Positions 7,610-17,230 of a DNA stretch of 64,000 nt are shown here, piece by piece. Made by a program: the position numbers and the translations under genes. Positions within the stretch are counted from its first letter, which is position 1; each line of letters opens with the position of its first letter. The notes under the pieces were generated by a model. It saw only the letters and a program-made list of their open reading frames with translations, was not told where the DNA came from and made no database searches. This DNA is from Paenibacillus sp. EZ-K15. GTDB taxonomy: Bacteria > Bacillota > Bacilli > Paenibacillales > Paenibacillaceae. The DNA lies in contig NZ_PDHM01000021.1 in assembly GCF_002573715.1 (NCBI RefSeq), positions 248,001-312,000 on the forward strand. The letters are read 5' to 3'.

Positions 7610-8641
7610 TCAAAATTTAATTTTGATTTGGAACAAGCCAGCTTTACGCATAGCGGAATAGATAATAACGACCAGGGGACCGATAAAAAATCCGATCACA
7701 CCCACCAGTTTAAATCCAATATACATGCTGACCAGGGCAGGCAGTGCGCCGATTCCGACGGCATCCCCTATGACCTTCGGTTCCAGCACGCGGCGGATTA
7801 CCGTAATCAGAATGAACATGAAGATCAAGCCAACCCCTGTAAAAATATCGCCTACTGCAAGCAGGTAGATAGACCATGGTATCAAGACGGAACCTACACC
7901 CAGAATCGGCAGAATGTCGACAATGGTCACAAGCAGGGCGATGGCAAGCGGATAGTTAACGCCTAATACCAGCAAGCCGAGCAGCGTGATCACGTACGTA
8001 AACAGGCTGAGAATCAGCTGTGCCCGCAAAAAGCCGAAAATTGATTTTTTCAGGCTGATCAGCACTTCATTCACCTGCGACTGTGATGTCTCATCGAATA
8101 GCGACAACACTTTCTCACGCATCGTATCGAGGCTGAAAGCGAACAAGAACACCGCTACGCAGAATACAATGAACGTGACGAACAGGTTCGGCAGCGTTTT
8201 GGCAAAGGACAAAAATGTTGATGATACCGAATTGACAAGCGACCGTATATAGGAAGAAATATTCGACATGAATTCGGTAAGGCTGTCGGCAAGCCCCGGC
8301 GAAATGCCGTTCAGCATGTCTTGCGCTTGAATAATCGTATGCTGAAGGAATTCGTTAGCCCCGTCAAAATATTGCGGAGCCCGGCTCCAATATTCGACCA
8401 GCTGGTTAAACACCTGCAGACCGATCAAATAAGCCAACAGCAGCATCAAAAGAAGGAATAACGTGCTTGTCACCGTTGCGGCCGCGATGCGGTTCAACCG
8501 AAGTCTTTTCATTAAGAGCCGATTTAACGGCTCCAATGCAATAGCAATCACGATGGCCAACAAGAACGGAGCTCCAACGGTAAACATTCCGTACAGCAAC
8601 AAGAGGCCGAGACCGATAAATATGAGCTGCTTTATCGACAT
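7610..8641 (-). CDS. AI-2E-family permease, YtvI-like
   Basis: A 343-residue membrane protein with the AI-2E transporter layout. A pair of N-terminal helices (QLIFIGLGLLLLYGMF, FLLAIVIAIALEPLN) is followed by a third helix, an amphipathic domain (residues about 85-150) and a C-terminal block of helices. That block contains the family signature LVTIVDILPILGVGSVLIPW. Similar B. subtilis proteins (YtvI, YdbI and others) are called sporulation integral membrane proteins or Na+/proton-coupled exporters; the substrate is not established here. The start ATG 8641 has AGGAAGTGG upstream. It has its own terminator and is probably monocistronic or follows the CNNM gene. Confidence 0.8.
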   Translation of the reverse strand: MSIKQLIFIGLGLLLLYGMFTVGAPFLLAIVIAIALEPLNRLLMKRLRLNRIAAATVTSTLFLLLMLLLAYLIGLQVFNQLVEYWSRAPQYFDGANEFLQHTIIQAQDMLNGISPGLADSLTEFMSNISSYIRSLVNSVSSTFLSFAKTLPNLFVTFIVFCVAVFLFAFSLDTMREKVLSLFDETSQSQVNEVLISLKKSIFGFLRAQLILSLFTYVITLLGLLVLGVNYPLAIALLVTIVDILPILGVGSVLIPWSIYLLAVGDIFTGVGLIFMFILITVIRRVLEPKVIGDAVGIGALPALVSMYIGFKLVGVIGFFIGPLVVIIYSAMRKAGLFQIKIKF

Positions 8642-8675
8642 AATCCACTTCCTAACAAATAGAGTCTTGCTAGTT

Positions 8676-10001
8676 CTAGGTGAAGCTGCTCTCGAGCTTC
8701 TGATGAATCATGACGCGAGTTACACGCAACCGTGTAGACTCCTCTACCTCAAAGACCACCCCGTCAAAGGTGGATTTCTTCCCGACCGCCGGGTTCCCTT
8801 CAAGCTCCTTGAATAACCAACCGCCAATGGAATCCACGTTATGCTCTTCAATCATCAAGCCGGTCAAATCATTCACTTCTTCAATGAGCATCCGCCCGTC
8901 CACTGAAAAGTACTCATCATACACTTCAATTTCAGGCCGCTCATCTTCAAATTCATCGTACAGGTCCCCTACAATCTCTTCCAGAATCTTCTCAGCTGTC
9001 AGAATACCGGCCGTCCCTCCATATTCGTCAACCACGAGCGCAAGCTGCTCATGTCTTGCCTGCATCTTCCGCAGCACCTCGCTGATCTCCGTCGATTCCG
9101 ATACGTCCATAATCGGTCTCATCAAGGAAGCCAGATTTCGCTGCTTATCAGGCTCCGCCAGCAAGAGATCGGTAATATGGACAAACCCGATAATGCGATC
9201 TTTGTTGTCCGTTGCAACCGGGTAACGGGAATGCTTCGTCTCATTGACGATCTGAAGATTCTCTTCCAAGGTATAATTGGTGAAAAGAACGTCCATGTCC
9301 GTCCTTGGCAGCATAATTTCTCGGGCTCTCAAGTCAGAAAAATCGAACAGGTTGTCCATTAATTTCATCTCGTTCTCGTCAATGACACCGCTCTTTGCGC
9401 TCTCGTTCATCAGAATCCGAATCTCTTCCTCGGAGTGGGCTGCTTCGGCCTCACTTGCCGGCTCGATGCCGACCATCTTCAGAATACGATTAGCGGAAGC
9501 ATTCAGAACCCAGATCACCGGCAGAAAAATGCGATAAAACCACAGCAGCGGCGCCGACAGAATCAGAGCCGTCCCCTCCGTCCGCTGAATAGCCAAAGAC
9601 TTCGGTGCAAGCTCCCCTAACACAATATGCAGGAAAGTGATAATACAGAATCCCACCGCAACCGATATCGTGCTAATCAATCGCTCATCCGTAAAGCCAA
9701 TGCTATGCATAATGGGAGCCACCAGCAATTCTGAAATGGCAGGCTCCCCAATCCAGCCAAGACCCAGGGAAGTTAATGTGATCCCAAGCTGAGTTGCGGA
9801 TAAATACGCATCCAGCTTCTGATTTACTTTCAGGGCAATGCCAGCCAGCCGGTTCCCTTCGCTAACGAGCTGGGTCAACCGGGATTGACGCATTTTCACC
9901 AGTGAAAATTCAGCAGCTACAAACACGCCGTTCAACAAAACGAGCAGGAAAACCAAGAGCAAATTCAAAATCAGTTTCCCGACCTCAAATTCCTCCGCCA
10001 T
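8676..10001 (-). CDS. CNNM/CorC-family membrane protein with CBS pair
   Basis: A 441-residue protein. The N-terminal DUF21/CNNM domain has hydrophobic helices (LILNLLLVFLLVLLNGVFVAAEFSLVK, ISVAVGFCIITFLHIVLGELAPKSLAI). Two CBS domains follow (from IMLPRTDMDVLFTN to EYGGTAGILTAEKILEEIVG), then a C-terminal CorC_HlyC domain (VDGRMLIEEVNDLTG). Relatives are linked to magnesium homeostasis or export; older names call them hemolysins. ATG 10001 is chosen because AAGAAGG lies shortly upstream, while the in-frame extension to 10103 adds Cys/Trp-rich residues unlike the family and overlaps the upstream gene. Confidence 0.88.
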   Translation of the reverse strand: MAEEFEVGKLILNLLLVFLLVLLNGVFVAAEFSLVKMRQSRLTQLVSEGNRLAGIALKVNQKLDAYLSATQLGITLTSLGLGWIGEPAISELLVAPIMHSIGFTDERLISTISVAVGFCIITFLHIVLGELAPKSLAIQRTEGTALILSAPLLWFYRIFLPVIWVLNASANRILKMVGIEPASEAEAAHSEEEIRILMNESAKSGVIDENEMKLMDNLFDFSDLRAREIMLPRTDMDVLFTNYTLEENLQIVNETKHSRYPVATDNKDRIIGFVHITDLLLAEPDKQRNLASLMRPIMDVSESTEISEVLRKMQARHEQLALVVDEYGGTAGILTAEKILEEIVGDLYDEFEDERPEIEVYDEYFSVDGRMLIEEVNDLTGLMIEEHNVDSIGGWLFKELEGNPAVGKKSTFDGVVFEVEESTRLRVTRVMIHQKLESSFT

Positions 10002-10026
10002 GATGACACGCCTTCTTTCTAGAGTT

Positions 10027-11166
10027 CTAGTTTGTCTTTGCTTGCCTTGACTTGAAATCCACACCCCGGTAGTACATGTCCGCCACCAACAGGTTCGGCC
10101 CACAGCAGCTCACTGCATCGCAGTGACAGTTAACCGTTTGATTCAACGGGTGTCCCGTTGTCCATTCGTTAAAAATATCGTCAAGCTTCTGTTCCTTAAT
10201 ATTACCAAAAGCCGGGATATCAGCAAAATCCGTTACATATACGTCACCCGAGAATAAATTCACATTCACCCGATTACGACCATCCGGATCATTCCGGACC
10301 GTTACGTTCGGTTCTTGCCGCAGACGGCGAATGATCTCTTGGTCATGATCATCGGAGCTGCAGGCATAGAAGGGCAGCGTTCCGAACAGCATCCACATGT
10401 CCCGATCCCGGACATCGAGCAGATGGTGGATGGCAGCTTTCGTATCATTCAAGGACAATACGGGCAGAGCGGAAGCAAAGTTTGAGGCATACATCGGGTG
10501 AACCTCGTGCCTTTTGCAGCCCATATCCTTGATCAGCTTGTGAATGCCGCTGAGTTTCGTATGCGTCCGATAGTTAATCATCGATTCAGCGGATATGTAC
10601 ATACCCGCTGCACTCAGCTTCTCCGAATTGACCAGCATCGTATCGTACATTTTGTATGCCGTCTCCTTGGAGACAGAACGTGCGCTATTTGCAAATCCGA
10701 CCTCATAGAAGTCATCCCCGTTCAAATAATTGAATGAGATATGCATAACGTCCAGATAAGGCAGCATTTTCTCATACCGACTAAGATCGAGCGTCAGATT
10801 GGAGTTAATCTGGGTCCGGATGCCCCTTTCCTTGGCATACTTGAGCAAGGGAACAATCACGTTGTCCACCGTCTTGCCCAAAAATGCCGGTTCACCGCCC
10901 GTCAGACTAATCGTCTGTAGATGCTCTACCTCGTCCAGTCGCTTCAGCATCGTATCGAGAGGCAGCATCGGGGCTTCCTTCATGACAAGCATATCACCGA
11001 CAGCGCAATGCTCACAGCGCATATTACAAAGATGCGTCACTGTCATTTCCACACTGGTCAGCACATGACGACCATGCTCGCGCAGTGAAGTTATCGGATC
11101 CCACGGATCATAACTCGGCGAAATGGGCCTTACGGCTGATGGAAATGGCTGTGCTGTATTACTCAT
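10027..11166 (-). CDS. YfkAB-type radical SAM/CxCxxxxC protein
   Basis: A 379-residue radical SAM enzyme. The iron-sulfur motif CNMRCEHC (C47, C51, C54) has the CX3CX2C spacing. It is followed by the GGEP SAM-binding motif in ISLTGGEPAFLG and an NSNLT strand. A C-terminal CHCDAVSCCGPN cluster (CxCxxxxCC) matches the B. subtilis YfkAB family, where yfkA and yfkB read as one gene. The reaction is unknown. The extra cysteines could bind an auxiliary cluster, which is inference. It lies between the MMPL exporter and the CNNM gene, all on the minus strand, with a 25-base gap to the latter, suggesting cotranscription. Confidence 0.85.
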   Translation of the reverse strand: MSNTAQPFPSAVRPISPSYDPWDPITSLREHGRHVLTSVEMTVTHLCNMRCEHCAVGDMLVMKEAPMLPLDTMLKRLDEVEHLQTISLTGGEPAFLGKTVDNVIVPLLKYAKERGIRTQINSNLTLDLSRYEKMLPYLDVMHISFNYLNGDDFYEVGFANSARSVSKETAYKMYDTMLVNSEKLSAAGMYISAESMINYRTHTKLSGIHKLIKDMGCKRHEVHPMYASNFASALPVLSLNDTKAAIHHLLDVRDRDMWMLFGTLPFYACSSDDHDQEIIRRLRQEPNVTVRNDPDGRNRVNVNLFSGDVYVTDFADIPAFGNIKEQKLDDIFNEWTTGHPLNQTVNCHCDAVSCCGPNLLVADMYYRGVDFKSRQAKTN

Positions 11167-11304
11167 GGTTCACTCACCTGATTTCTTTGAATTACCGATT
11201 CATGCAGTACAACTTACGCTTTATGTACTCTACGGTTTTGATAATGTCCATTATATGATTATAACATACCCAAACAGAAGGCTTCTGCTTGATTCGGCCG
11301 GGAA

Positions 11305-13566
11305 TCATTCGGCTTCCCCATGTTTGTCTGAGCGTTCCTTGGTAGTAAGTTTGTGTGCCGGAAACATCCATCTTGGACTCCACCAATTCGCTTTGCCCAT
11401 CATCTTCATAAACGCAGGCACAAGCAGCACCCGAATTACGGTGGCATCCAGCAGAACGGCTGCTGTCAGGCCTAAACCGATCGCTTTCATTACTTCATTA
11501 TCCGTAAATACAAACGCACCCACAACGACGGCCAGGATTAAGGCAGCGCTTGTAATCAGCCCGCCCGTGCTCTCCAGACCTTCAGCTGTGCTGAATTCGT
11601 TGTCCCCCGTCCGTTCATAGTTCTCCATCATACGCGAGAGCATCATGACTTCATAGTCCATCGATATGCCAAACACCACGCAGAATATCAGAATCGGCAA
11701 AAGCGCAAAGATAGATCCCGTAGAGGAAACACCCAGCCACTGCGCGCCTATCCCCTCTTGAAATACCCACACCACGATACCGAGTCCGGCGCCGAGGCTA
11801 AGCATATTCATTATGCTCGCTTTTAAAGGGAGTACGACCGATCGAAACGCCAGGAGGAGAATGACATAGGTAACTACAAATACAAAGACCAGAACGAAGG
11901 AGATATTCTGATGGATGACCTCAATGATATCCAGTTTGTACGCGGGGCTTCCGGTGACATAGGTCGTCAGCTCATTCGTGTCCATCGTCCGTAACGCTCG
12001 GACAAGCTGCATGGTAAGCTCATGGGATTCCCCATATTCCGGGATCACGGCGACGGCTGCCATTTTCCCCTTAACAAAACGATGCTGCTCCAGCTGCTGG
12101 CGGATATCTTCGCGGGATAAATACTTCGATGCTTCCTCTACCGATCCTCTGCCAATGCTCAGATAACTCTCTACCTGCTTCACGCCCGGCATCATCCTGA
12201 TTTCATCCGTATATACCTTCATTAGCTCGATGCTGAGAGACTCCTCATAAGAGGCCGGAAGCTCCACCGCCACAACGATCGAATTCAATTCACGTTCGTC
12301 ATAAGCCTGTATGAGCAGGTCGTGACCATAACGGGATTCATAGGCGGGGGGAAGCACTTCGGCTGCGGGGATCGCGATATTCATGTGCCTAACAGGATAA
12401 ATCGCCACCAACAGTAAACCGATCGCTGCGATAGAGATGGTTACAGGATGCGCCATGACAAATCTGGAGAGCTTTCTCCACATACCGGAGGTCTGCCGTG
12501 CCCGAAGCGTCCGGTATGCGGCAGGGAATAGAGGGAGCGTTTCTATACGCGGGCCCAATATTCCCAATAATGCGGGAAGAAGCGTGTTACCGGCCAGCAC
12601 CGATAACAGCACGACGGTAATGCCGCCTATGCTGAAGGAACGGAAGATCGGCAGGTCTATGAAACTCATCGCCACGAAACCAATCAACACAGCCGCACCG
12701 GAGAACATCACCGCTTTGCCGGCAGTTGCGCAAGTGACAGCCAGGGCAGTTCCCACATCTCCGCTCCGTGCCCGCATCTCTTCTTTGAAGCGGCTTACGA
12801 CCAGCAAAGCATAATCAATACCCACGGCCAGCCCCAGCATCGTTACAACATTCGGAAGGAAATTGCTGATCGAACCGTCGGCCAAAGCGACGAAATACAG
12901 GATTCCCATCGTGACCACCACGCTGGCAACACCGGCTAACAATGGCAGGATCGCGGCAGTCAATGTTCCGAATACGACGGCCAGAATGAGTAAAGCTGAG
13001 GGAATGCCTACCATCTCGGCATGGATAATATCGCTTTTGACGGCTCGGTTCATGTCGGCGAAGATGGCGGTGTTCCCTGTTATGTAAGTATCCGCTCCCG
13101 TGATGCTCGGAACCGAATCTCGAATCTCTTCAAACTGCTTCAAGGCTTCCGTGGAATCCAGATCCAGCAGCACCGTCACGGATACGATATGATCCTGGCC
13201 TGCCTTATGGGCTGCCATATTCATATAAATATCCCTGACATAGGGACGGGCTCGCAAAGGCGCAAGCTCCGTCAATATTCGCCTCTGGGCCGTGCCTGCC
13301 GTCAGATTCTCATCGTGCTGACTGACTACGACAACATCCAATGAGGCTGCCGACAATCCTAATCCCTCTTCTAGCTTCTCGATCCCGATCTGGGCCGGAC
13401 TATCCTTCGGCGTAAACCCGTTGTGCTGCAGAATGGACGGCAGCTTGAACGCAAACGGAAGCAGCCCGCAAAACAAAAGAAGCCAGGTCACAACAATCGC
13501 TTTACGGTAGCGGTAAATCTGTCGCCCCCATGTATGCAGCAATGTTGTATGGCCGTTACGTCTCAC
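11305..13566 (-). CDS. MMPL/RND-superfamily transporter
   Basis: A 753-residue exporter with duplicated architecture. TM1 (AIVVTWLLLFCGLLPF) is followed by an extracytoplasmic loop, then a five-helix block including GIDYALLVVSRFKEEM. The second half repeats this, with TM7 (VTISIAAIGLLLVAIYPV), a second loop and a helix block containing GISMDYEVMMLSRMMENY. The paired GxDY motifs in TM4/TM10 are the proton-relay hallmark of MMPL proteins such as YdfJ. Substrates in relatives are lipids or drugs. The start is GTG 13566 with AAAGGAGG 7 bases upstream. No TetR or MarR regulator adjoins it. Confidence 0.9.
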   Translation of the reverse strand: MRRNGHTTLLHTWGRQIYRYRKAIVVTWLLLFCGLLPFAFKLPSILQHNGFTPKDSPAQIGIEKLEEGLGLSAASLDVVVVSQHDENLTAGTAQRRILTELAPLRARPYVRDIYMNMAAHKAGQDHIVSVTVLLDLDSTEALKQFEEIRDSVPSITGADTYITGNTAIFADMNRAVKSDIIHAEMVGIPSALLILAVVFGTLTAAILPLLAGVASVVVTMGILYFVALADGSISNFLPNVVTMLGLAVGIDYALLVVSRFKEEMRARSGDVGTALAVTCATAGKAVMFSGAAVLIGFVAMSFIDLPIFRSFSIGGITVVLLSVLAGNTLLPALLGILGPRIETLPLFPAAYRTLRARQTSGMWRKLSRFVMAHPVTISIAAIGLLLVAIYPVRHMNIAIPAAEVLPPAYESRYGHDLLIQAYDERELNSIVVAVELPASYEESLSIELMKVYTDEIRMMPGVKQVESYLSIGRGSVEEASKYLSREDIRQQLEQHRFVKGKMAAVAVIPEYGESHELTMQLVRALRTMDTNELTTYVTGSPAYKLDIIEVIHQNISFVLVFVFVVTYVILLLAFRSVVLPLKASIMNMLSLGAGLGIVVWVFQEGIGAQWLGVSSTGSIFALLPILIFCVVFGISMDYEVMMLSRMMENYERTGDNEFSTAEGLESTGGLITSAALILAVVVGAFVFTDNEVMKAIGLGLTAAVLLDATVIRVLLVPAFMKMMGKANWWSPRWMFPAHKLTTKERSDKHGEAE

Positions 13567-13595
13567 GAGTCAACCTCCTTTAGGTCAAGTTTTAT

Positions 13596-14681
13596 CTATG
13601 GTGCTCGTCCGATACCAGCGATCATAATGGCCAGTGTTTCCGACAAATCCAATTCGTAAGGTGCAGATAGCGGGGTGCCTTCGGCATCCGTTAATACGCG
13701 GACAACGGGGCGATGAGGCACATGTGCGTGAATTTTGGATACCACTCCACTCTCACCCGTATGCAATTTCACGGTGATCCCTGGAGGATATATCGCAACC
13801 CGATCCCGAAACATGGCCAGGAATGACTGTTCATACAGTGTTCCCGAGCCTGCATACATCACCTCTACCGCTTGATGCGGCAATAAGGCAGGCTTGTACA
13901 CCCGCTGTGTTGTCATCGCGTCGTAAGAATCCGTAATCGCAATCCATTTGGCGTATTCATGGATCTCAGGTCCCTTCAAGGCTCGGGGATAACCGCTGCC
14001 ATCCAGGCGCTCATGATGTGACAAGGCGCAATGCGCCGATAACAGCGGAATGTTGGGTTCATCTTTCAATATTTTGAACCCGATCTCCGTATGCTTCTGA
14101 ACCTCGCGAAATTCTTCTTCGCTCAGACGTCCTGGATGATTCAGCAGCTCCTGGGATATCCTCGTCTTGCCGATATCGTGAAGCAATGCCCCCAAGCCCA
14201 GCACCTTCAGATCCTGCCGATTATAGCCGTAAGACACACCAAGAACCGTTGAATACAGACATACGTTAAGAGAATGACGATACAAGTTGTAATCGTTCGT
14301 ATTCATGTCGGTCAGCAGCACCATGCCCTCGTCATGATCCGATATTTCATCCATAATAGACTCCATCATTCCAGAGAACGTTTTGCCTAAATGAAGGAAG
14401 CTTCCCTTCAGAGCAACCTGGCTCTCCAGGGTCTTGAAGCTCGTCCGAATTGACTGGATCGCGTGCAGTCGAGTTTCCTCGGTCAACAACTCCGGAACCA
14501 CGATATCCTCCGTCATCGGTTCCTCGATATAGACATACCCGAGTTCCAACGTGCCCAGACGGCGGATCAGCCCTGTTGTCAGCTCCACGCCTTCGGCAAG
14601 CAGAATTAAACCATCGCTATTATATATTCTTTTACCAAGAACCATCCCCGGCCTCAACGCGTTGATAGGTATAAGACGCAA
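13596..14681 (-). CDS. HD-GYP domain c-di-GMP phosphodiesterase-like protein
   Basis: A 361-residue protein. The N-terminal part (INALRPGMVLGKRIYNSDG) resembles the small beta domain often preceding HD-GYP. The catalytic domain carries LLHDIGKT (H168, D169) and the full HHERLDGSGYP signature (H222-P232). HD-GYP proteins hydrolyse c-di-GMP to GMP or pGpG, and all metal ligands I can check are present. The start is TTG 14681, with a GAGGAAG site upstream. A second protein of the same architecture lies at 18056-19102, suggesting paralogues. It ends 30 bases before the exporter gene, so the two may be cotranscribed. Confidence 0.88.
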   Translation of the reverse strand: MRLIPINALRPGMVLGKRIYNSDGLILLAEGVELTTGLIRRLGTLELGYVYIEEPMTEDIVVPELLTEETRLHAIQSIRTSFKTLESQVALKGSFLHLGKTFSGMMESIMDEISDHDEGMVLLTDMNTNDYNLYRHSLNVCLYSTVLGVSYGYNRQDLKVLGLGALLHDIGKTRISQELLNHPGRLSEEEFREVQKHTEIGFKILKDEPNIPLLSAHCALSHHERLDGSGYPRALKGPEIHEYAKWIAITDSYDAMTTQRVYKPALLPHQAVEVMYAGSGTLYEQSFLAMFRDRVAIYPPGITVKLHTGESGVVSKIHAHVPHRPVVRVLTDAEGTPLSAPYELDLSETLAIMIAGIGRAP

Positions 14682-14789
14682 AATCCGTCACTTCCTCTGC
14701 TATTCTCAAACTTGTGTGGGATATAGCGTCTAGTCTTCAGTGGATCACGATACGAAGAAGCCGGATCTCCTCCTTGTGTCTCCTCCTGC

Positions 14790-15614
14790 TTAATGCATGA
14801 TAAACAGCCAAAAAACGGCAGCGAGAACAAAACGGTAGATCGCAAAATGAGTAAGCCTTATCTTCTGTATGAGCTTCATGAAGGCCAAGACGACAAAATA
14901 AGCGACAACAAACGAAACGATAAATCCGGCAAGAAATACACCGATCGTATCTAAAGTAAAATATCGATAAGAATCCAGCAATTCATATCCGGATGCAGCA
15001 CACATAATGGGAATTGCGATAATAAACGAGAAGTCGGCCGATGCCTTATAACTCACACCGCTAAGCATCCCCCCGGAGATGGTGGATCCCGAACGGGAAA
15101 AACCCGGCCATAATACGGATATGATCTGGTAGACGCCAATCTGAAAGGCCTGTTTATATGTCAAGTCATCCAAATCATGCGATATCACTTGAACTTTATG
15201 TTTATTGTACCATTCTGCAAAAATCATAAAAATACCACCGGCAACGAGTGCAAACAACACCGTCTGTGCATGGAACAGGCTCTTGATGAAATCCCTCGCA
15301 AAAAAAGCAACCAGCAGGGCCGGCGCAATCCCCAAAAAGATATGAATCAAATTCAATCGTCTTCGAGGCATCTTCTTGGTCAATGGTTCACTTCGGCTCC
15401 AGCCGAGCAGGTTCAAAATCCGATTCCAGTAAACAATCGCGATCGCCATAATAGCGCCAAGCTGAATAACAACCTCAAACGTCTTCATGATCGGAGTTTG
15501 ATCGTCGTAACCGAGCACCTTAGCCGTCAAGATCATATGGCCTGTGGAAGACACCGGAATGAATTCGGTCAGTCCTTCCACAATCCCCAGTATAATGGAT
15601 GTGATAAAATCCAT
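14790..15614 (-). CDS. uppP: Undecaprenyl-diphosphate phosphatase
   Basis: A 274-residue integral membrane phosphatase of the BacA/UppP family, which recycles the C55 lipid carrier for peptidoglycan synthesis and confers bacitracin tolerance. The first catalytic segment IVEGLTEFIPVSSTGH (about 11-26) and the second PGFSRSGSTI (about residue 165) are both intact, in a protein with about eight hydrophobic helices. The start ATG 15614 sits 7 bases after AAGGAGGGG; an in-frame ATG at 15647 lacks a site. It is followed by the HD-GYP gene on the same strand. Confidence 0.93.
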   Translation of the reverse strand: MDFITSIILGIVEGLTEFIPVSSTGHMILTAKVLGYDDQTPIMKTFEVVIQLGAIMAIAIVYWNRILNLLGWSRSEPLTKKMPRRRLNLIHIFLGIAPALLVAFFARDFIKSLFHAQTVLFALVAGGIFMIFAEWYNKHKVQVISHDLDDLTYKQAFQIGVYQIISVLWPGFSRSGSTISGGMLSGVSYKASADFSFIIAIPIMCAASGYELLDSYRYFTLDTIGVFLAGFIVSFVVAYFVVLAFMKLIQKIRLTHFAIYRFVLAAVFWLFIMH

Positions 15615-15683
15615 GATCCTTCCCCTCCTTACCTTTGTCCTCCTCATATGTATGCTCGGCCAAAGGAAGTTAGTCGGGGATTG

Positions 15684-17117
15684 TCAGGATATCCAGCGTG
15701 GAATCATGGACTCTTCAAGCGAACCGGGCCTCGAAAGCTCACTTCGCAGCAAGTCTCTAATAAACTCCGGCAGCATATATACCGTATCCTTACCAAGTGA
15801 CAACGACTCATATCCGATTTTGAAAGTGAACATGTCGAGTGTTCCCACCTTGTATTCTCGCTGCGGCTCTAGCGGTTGTCCCTTCATGGAGATATGCGTG
15901 ATCTTGCGATAAGGCTCTCCGTTCTTGTCATAGTGAATCTTCAATCCATCGACAGCCAGGCCGCCTAATATATAACCGCGGAAGCCAAAGCCCAGTATCT
16001 TCTTCCCGCTGAACTCCTGGAGCAGGCTCTCCTCAAGTGCTTGATAAATATGTTCTCCGCGCAGCTTCACGACGCAGGGATTAATCGGGGACGGGCACAG
16101 GCCATGCAGCATACCGGTGCTGATCTCGCCCTCCGGCAGCGGTCCGAGCAGCTGCCCCGAGTTCACGATAGCAAAATCGGCATCCGTGTGCTGCAGCACT
16201 GCCTGAGCCAGCAGGTTCGCAAACGGCGACTCCTCCTCATAGTGAATGGGCAGACTACGGTCAATAACGGCTACGGCCTCCGTTAATTTCTCCCTTGCCA
16301 GCTCATGGTGTTTCATGATCGCCTGCTCTACGATGGGTTCCATCAAGTTTTTATCCACGGGCAGCAGACTTCCCTCTATACAGGTAAAGCGATCTTCTGC
16401 ATGATCGCGCTGCATGACAAGGCGACCTACGTATTGTCCGAACTTGCCTGCACCGCACACGGCAGTTTTCCCAATCATCAGAGGCTCCTCAAGGATGTGA
16501 TGGGTATGACCGCCTAGAATAACATCAATCCCCTCAACATTTTCTGCTAATCTTTTATCAATCGTTAGTCCTAAATGGGATAAAACAATCATGATATCAC
16601 ACTGGCCCTGAAGCGCTCGCACTTGTTCAGCAATAGCCTGCACCGGATCTCCGGCTTCCCAGCCTAACAATTGATAAAATCCTGCAAAAGCAGCCGTTGC
16701 GCCGGTGAGCCCGATTCGAATGCCTTCTCGTTCCAGGATCACATGCGGCTTCATCCATGAAGGAGGTTTACCGCTCTTTGTCTCGCTTATGTTGCAGCAC
16801 ACAACGGGACACTGCAGTCCGGCGTATACACTCTCCAGAACATCATACGAAATGGTGAGCCCTTCGTTATTGCCAATCGTGATGGCGTCGTATCCTGTCA
16901 AATTAATGACATCCACATTGGCTTGGCCCATCGTGCCTTCGGTTTCCACCGATGCCCGGTCCATATGATCACCGATATCCAGCACAATTGCCTTATCACC
17001 GGCAACCGCCTTTTCCCGGGAAATAAGTGCCGCCACATTACTCATCATTTCAAAATGGCTGTGAATATCGTTGGTATACAATATCGTCAGCTTCTGCTTG
17101 TTGCTCCCTAACCCCAT
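15684..17117 (-). CDS. Metallophosphatase/5'-nucleotidase, YunD-like
   Basis: A 477-residue protein with the two-domain 5'-nucleotidase fold. The N-terminal calcineurin-like metallophosphoesterase has YTNDIHSH (about 14-21), DIGDHMDR, GNNE and GGHTHH metal motifs. The C-terminal domain (from about 290) holds the nucleotide-binding NSGQLLG and FGFRGYILGG segments. There is no signal peptide, unlike secreted UshA-type enzymes and like B. subtilis YunD, so it is probably cytoplasmic. The third metal motif reads GNNE where many relatives have GNHE; as I remember it YunD proteins share this form, so it need not mean inactivity. The start ATG 17117 follows a G-rich ribosome site. Confidence 0.87.
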   Translation of the reverse strand: MGLGSNKQKLTILYTNDIHSHFEMMSNVAALISREKAVAGDKAIVLDIGDHMDRASVETEGTMGQANVDVINLTGYDAITIGNNEGLTISYDVLESVYAGLQCPVVCCNISETKSGKPPSWMKPHVILEREGIRIGLTGATAAFAGFYQLLGWEAGDPVQAIAEQVRALQGQCDIMIVLSHLGLTIDKRLAENVEGIDVILGGHTHHILEEPLMIGKTAVCGAGKFGQYVGRLVMQRDHAEDRFTCIEGSLLPVDKNLMEPIVEQAIMKHHELAREKLTEAVAVIDRSLPIHYEEESPFANLLAQAVLQHTDADFAIVNSGQLLGPLPEGEISTGMLHGLCPSPINPCVVKLRGEHIYQALEESLLQEFSGKKILGFGFRGYILGGLAVDGLKIHYDKNGEPYRKITHISMKGQPLEPQREYKVGTLDMFTFKIGYESLSLGKDTVYMLPEFIRDLLRSELSRPGSLEESMIPRWIS

Positions 17118-17230
17118 CTGGCGGCCCCCTCCCCATGTTCGTTATTCCATAATTTCCGGTCTTACAAGCATAACATTTTAGCGAAGAATATGGTATATTG
17201 TAGCCCATAAGAATTACGAGGTGATGAAGA

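Noticed and set aside
10002..10103. Longer N-terminus of the CNNM/CorC protein
   Set aside because: The Cys/Trp-rich extension overlaps the upstream radical SAM gene; a good ribosome site supports ATG 10001.
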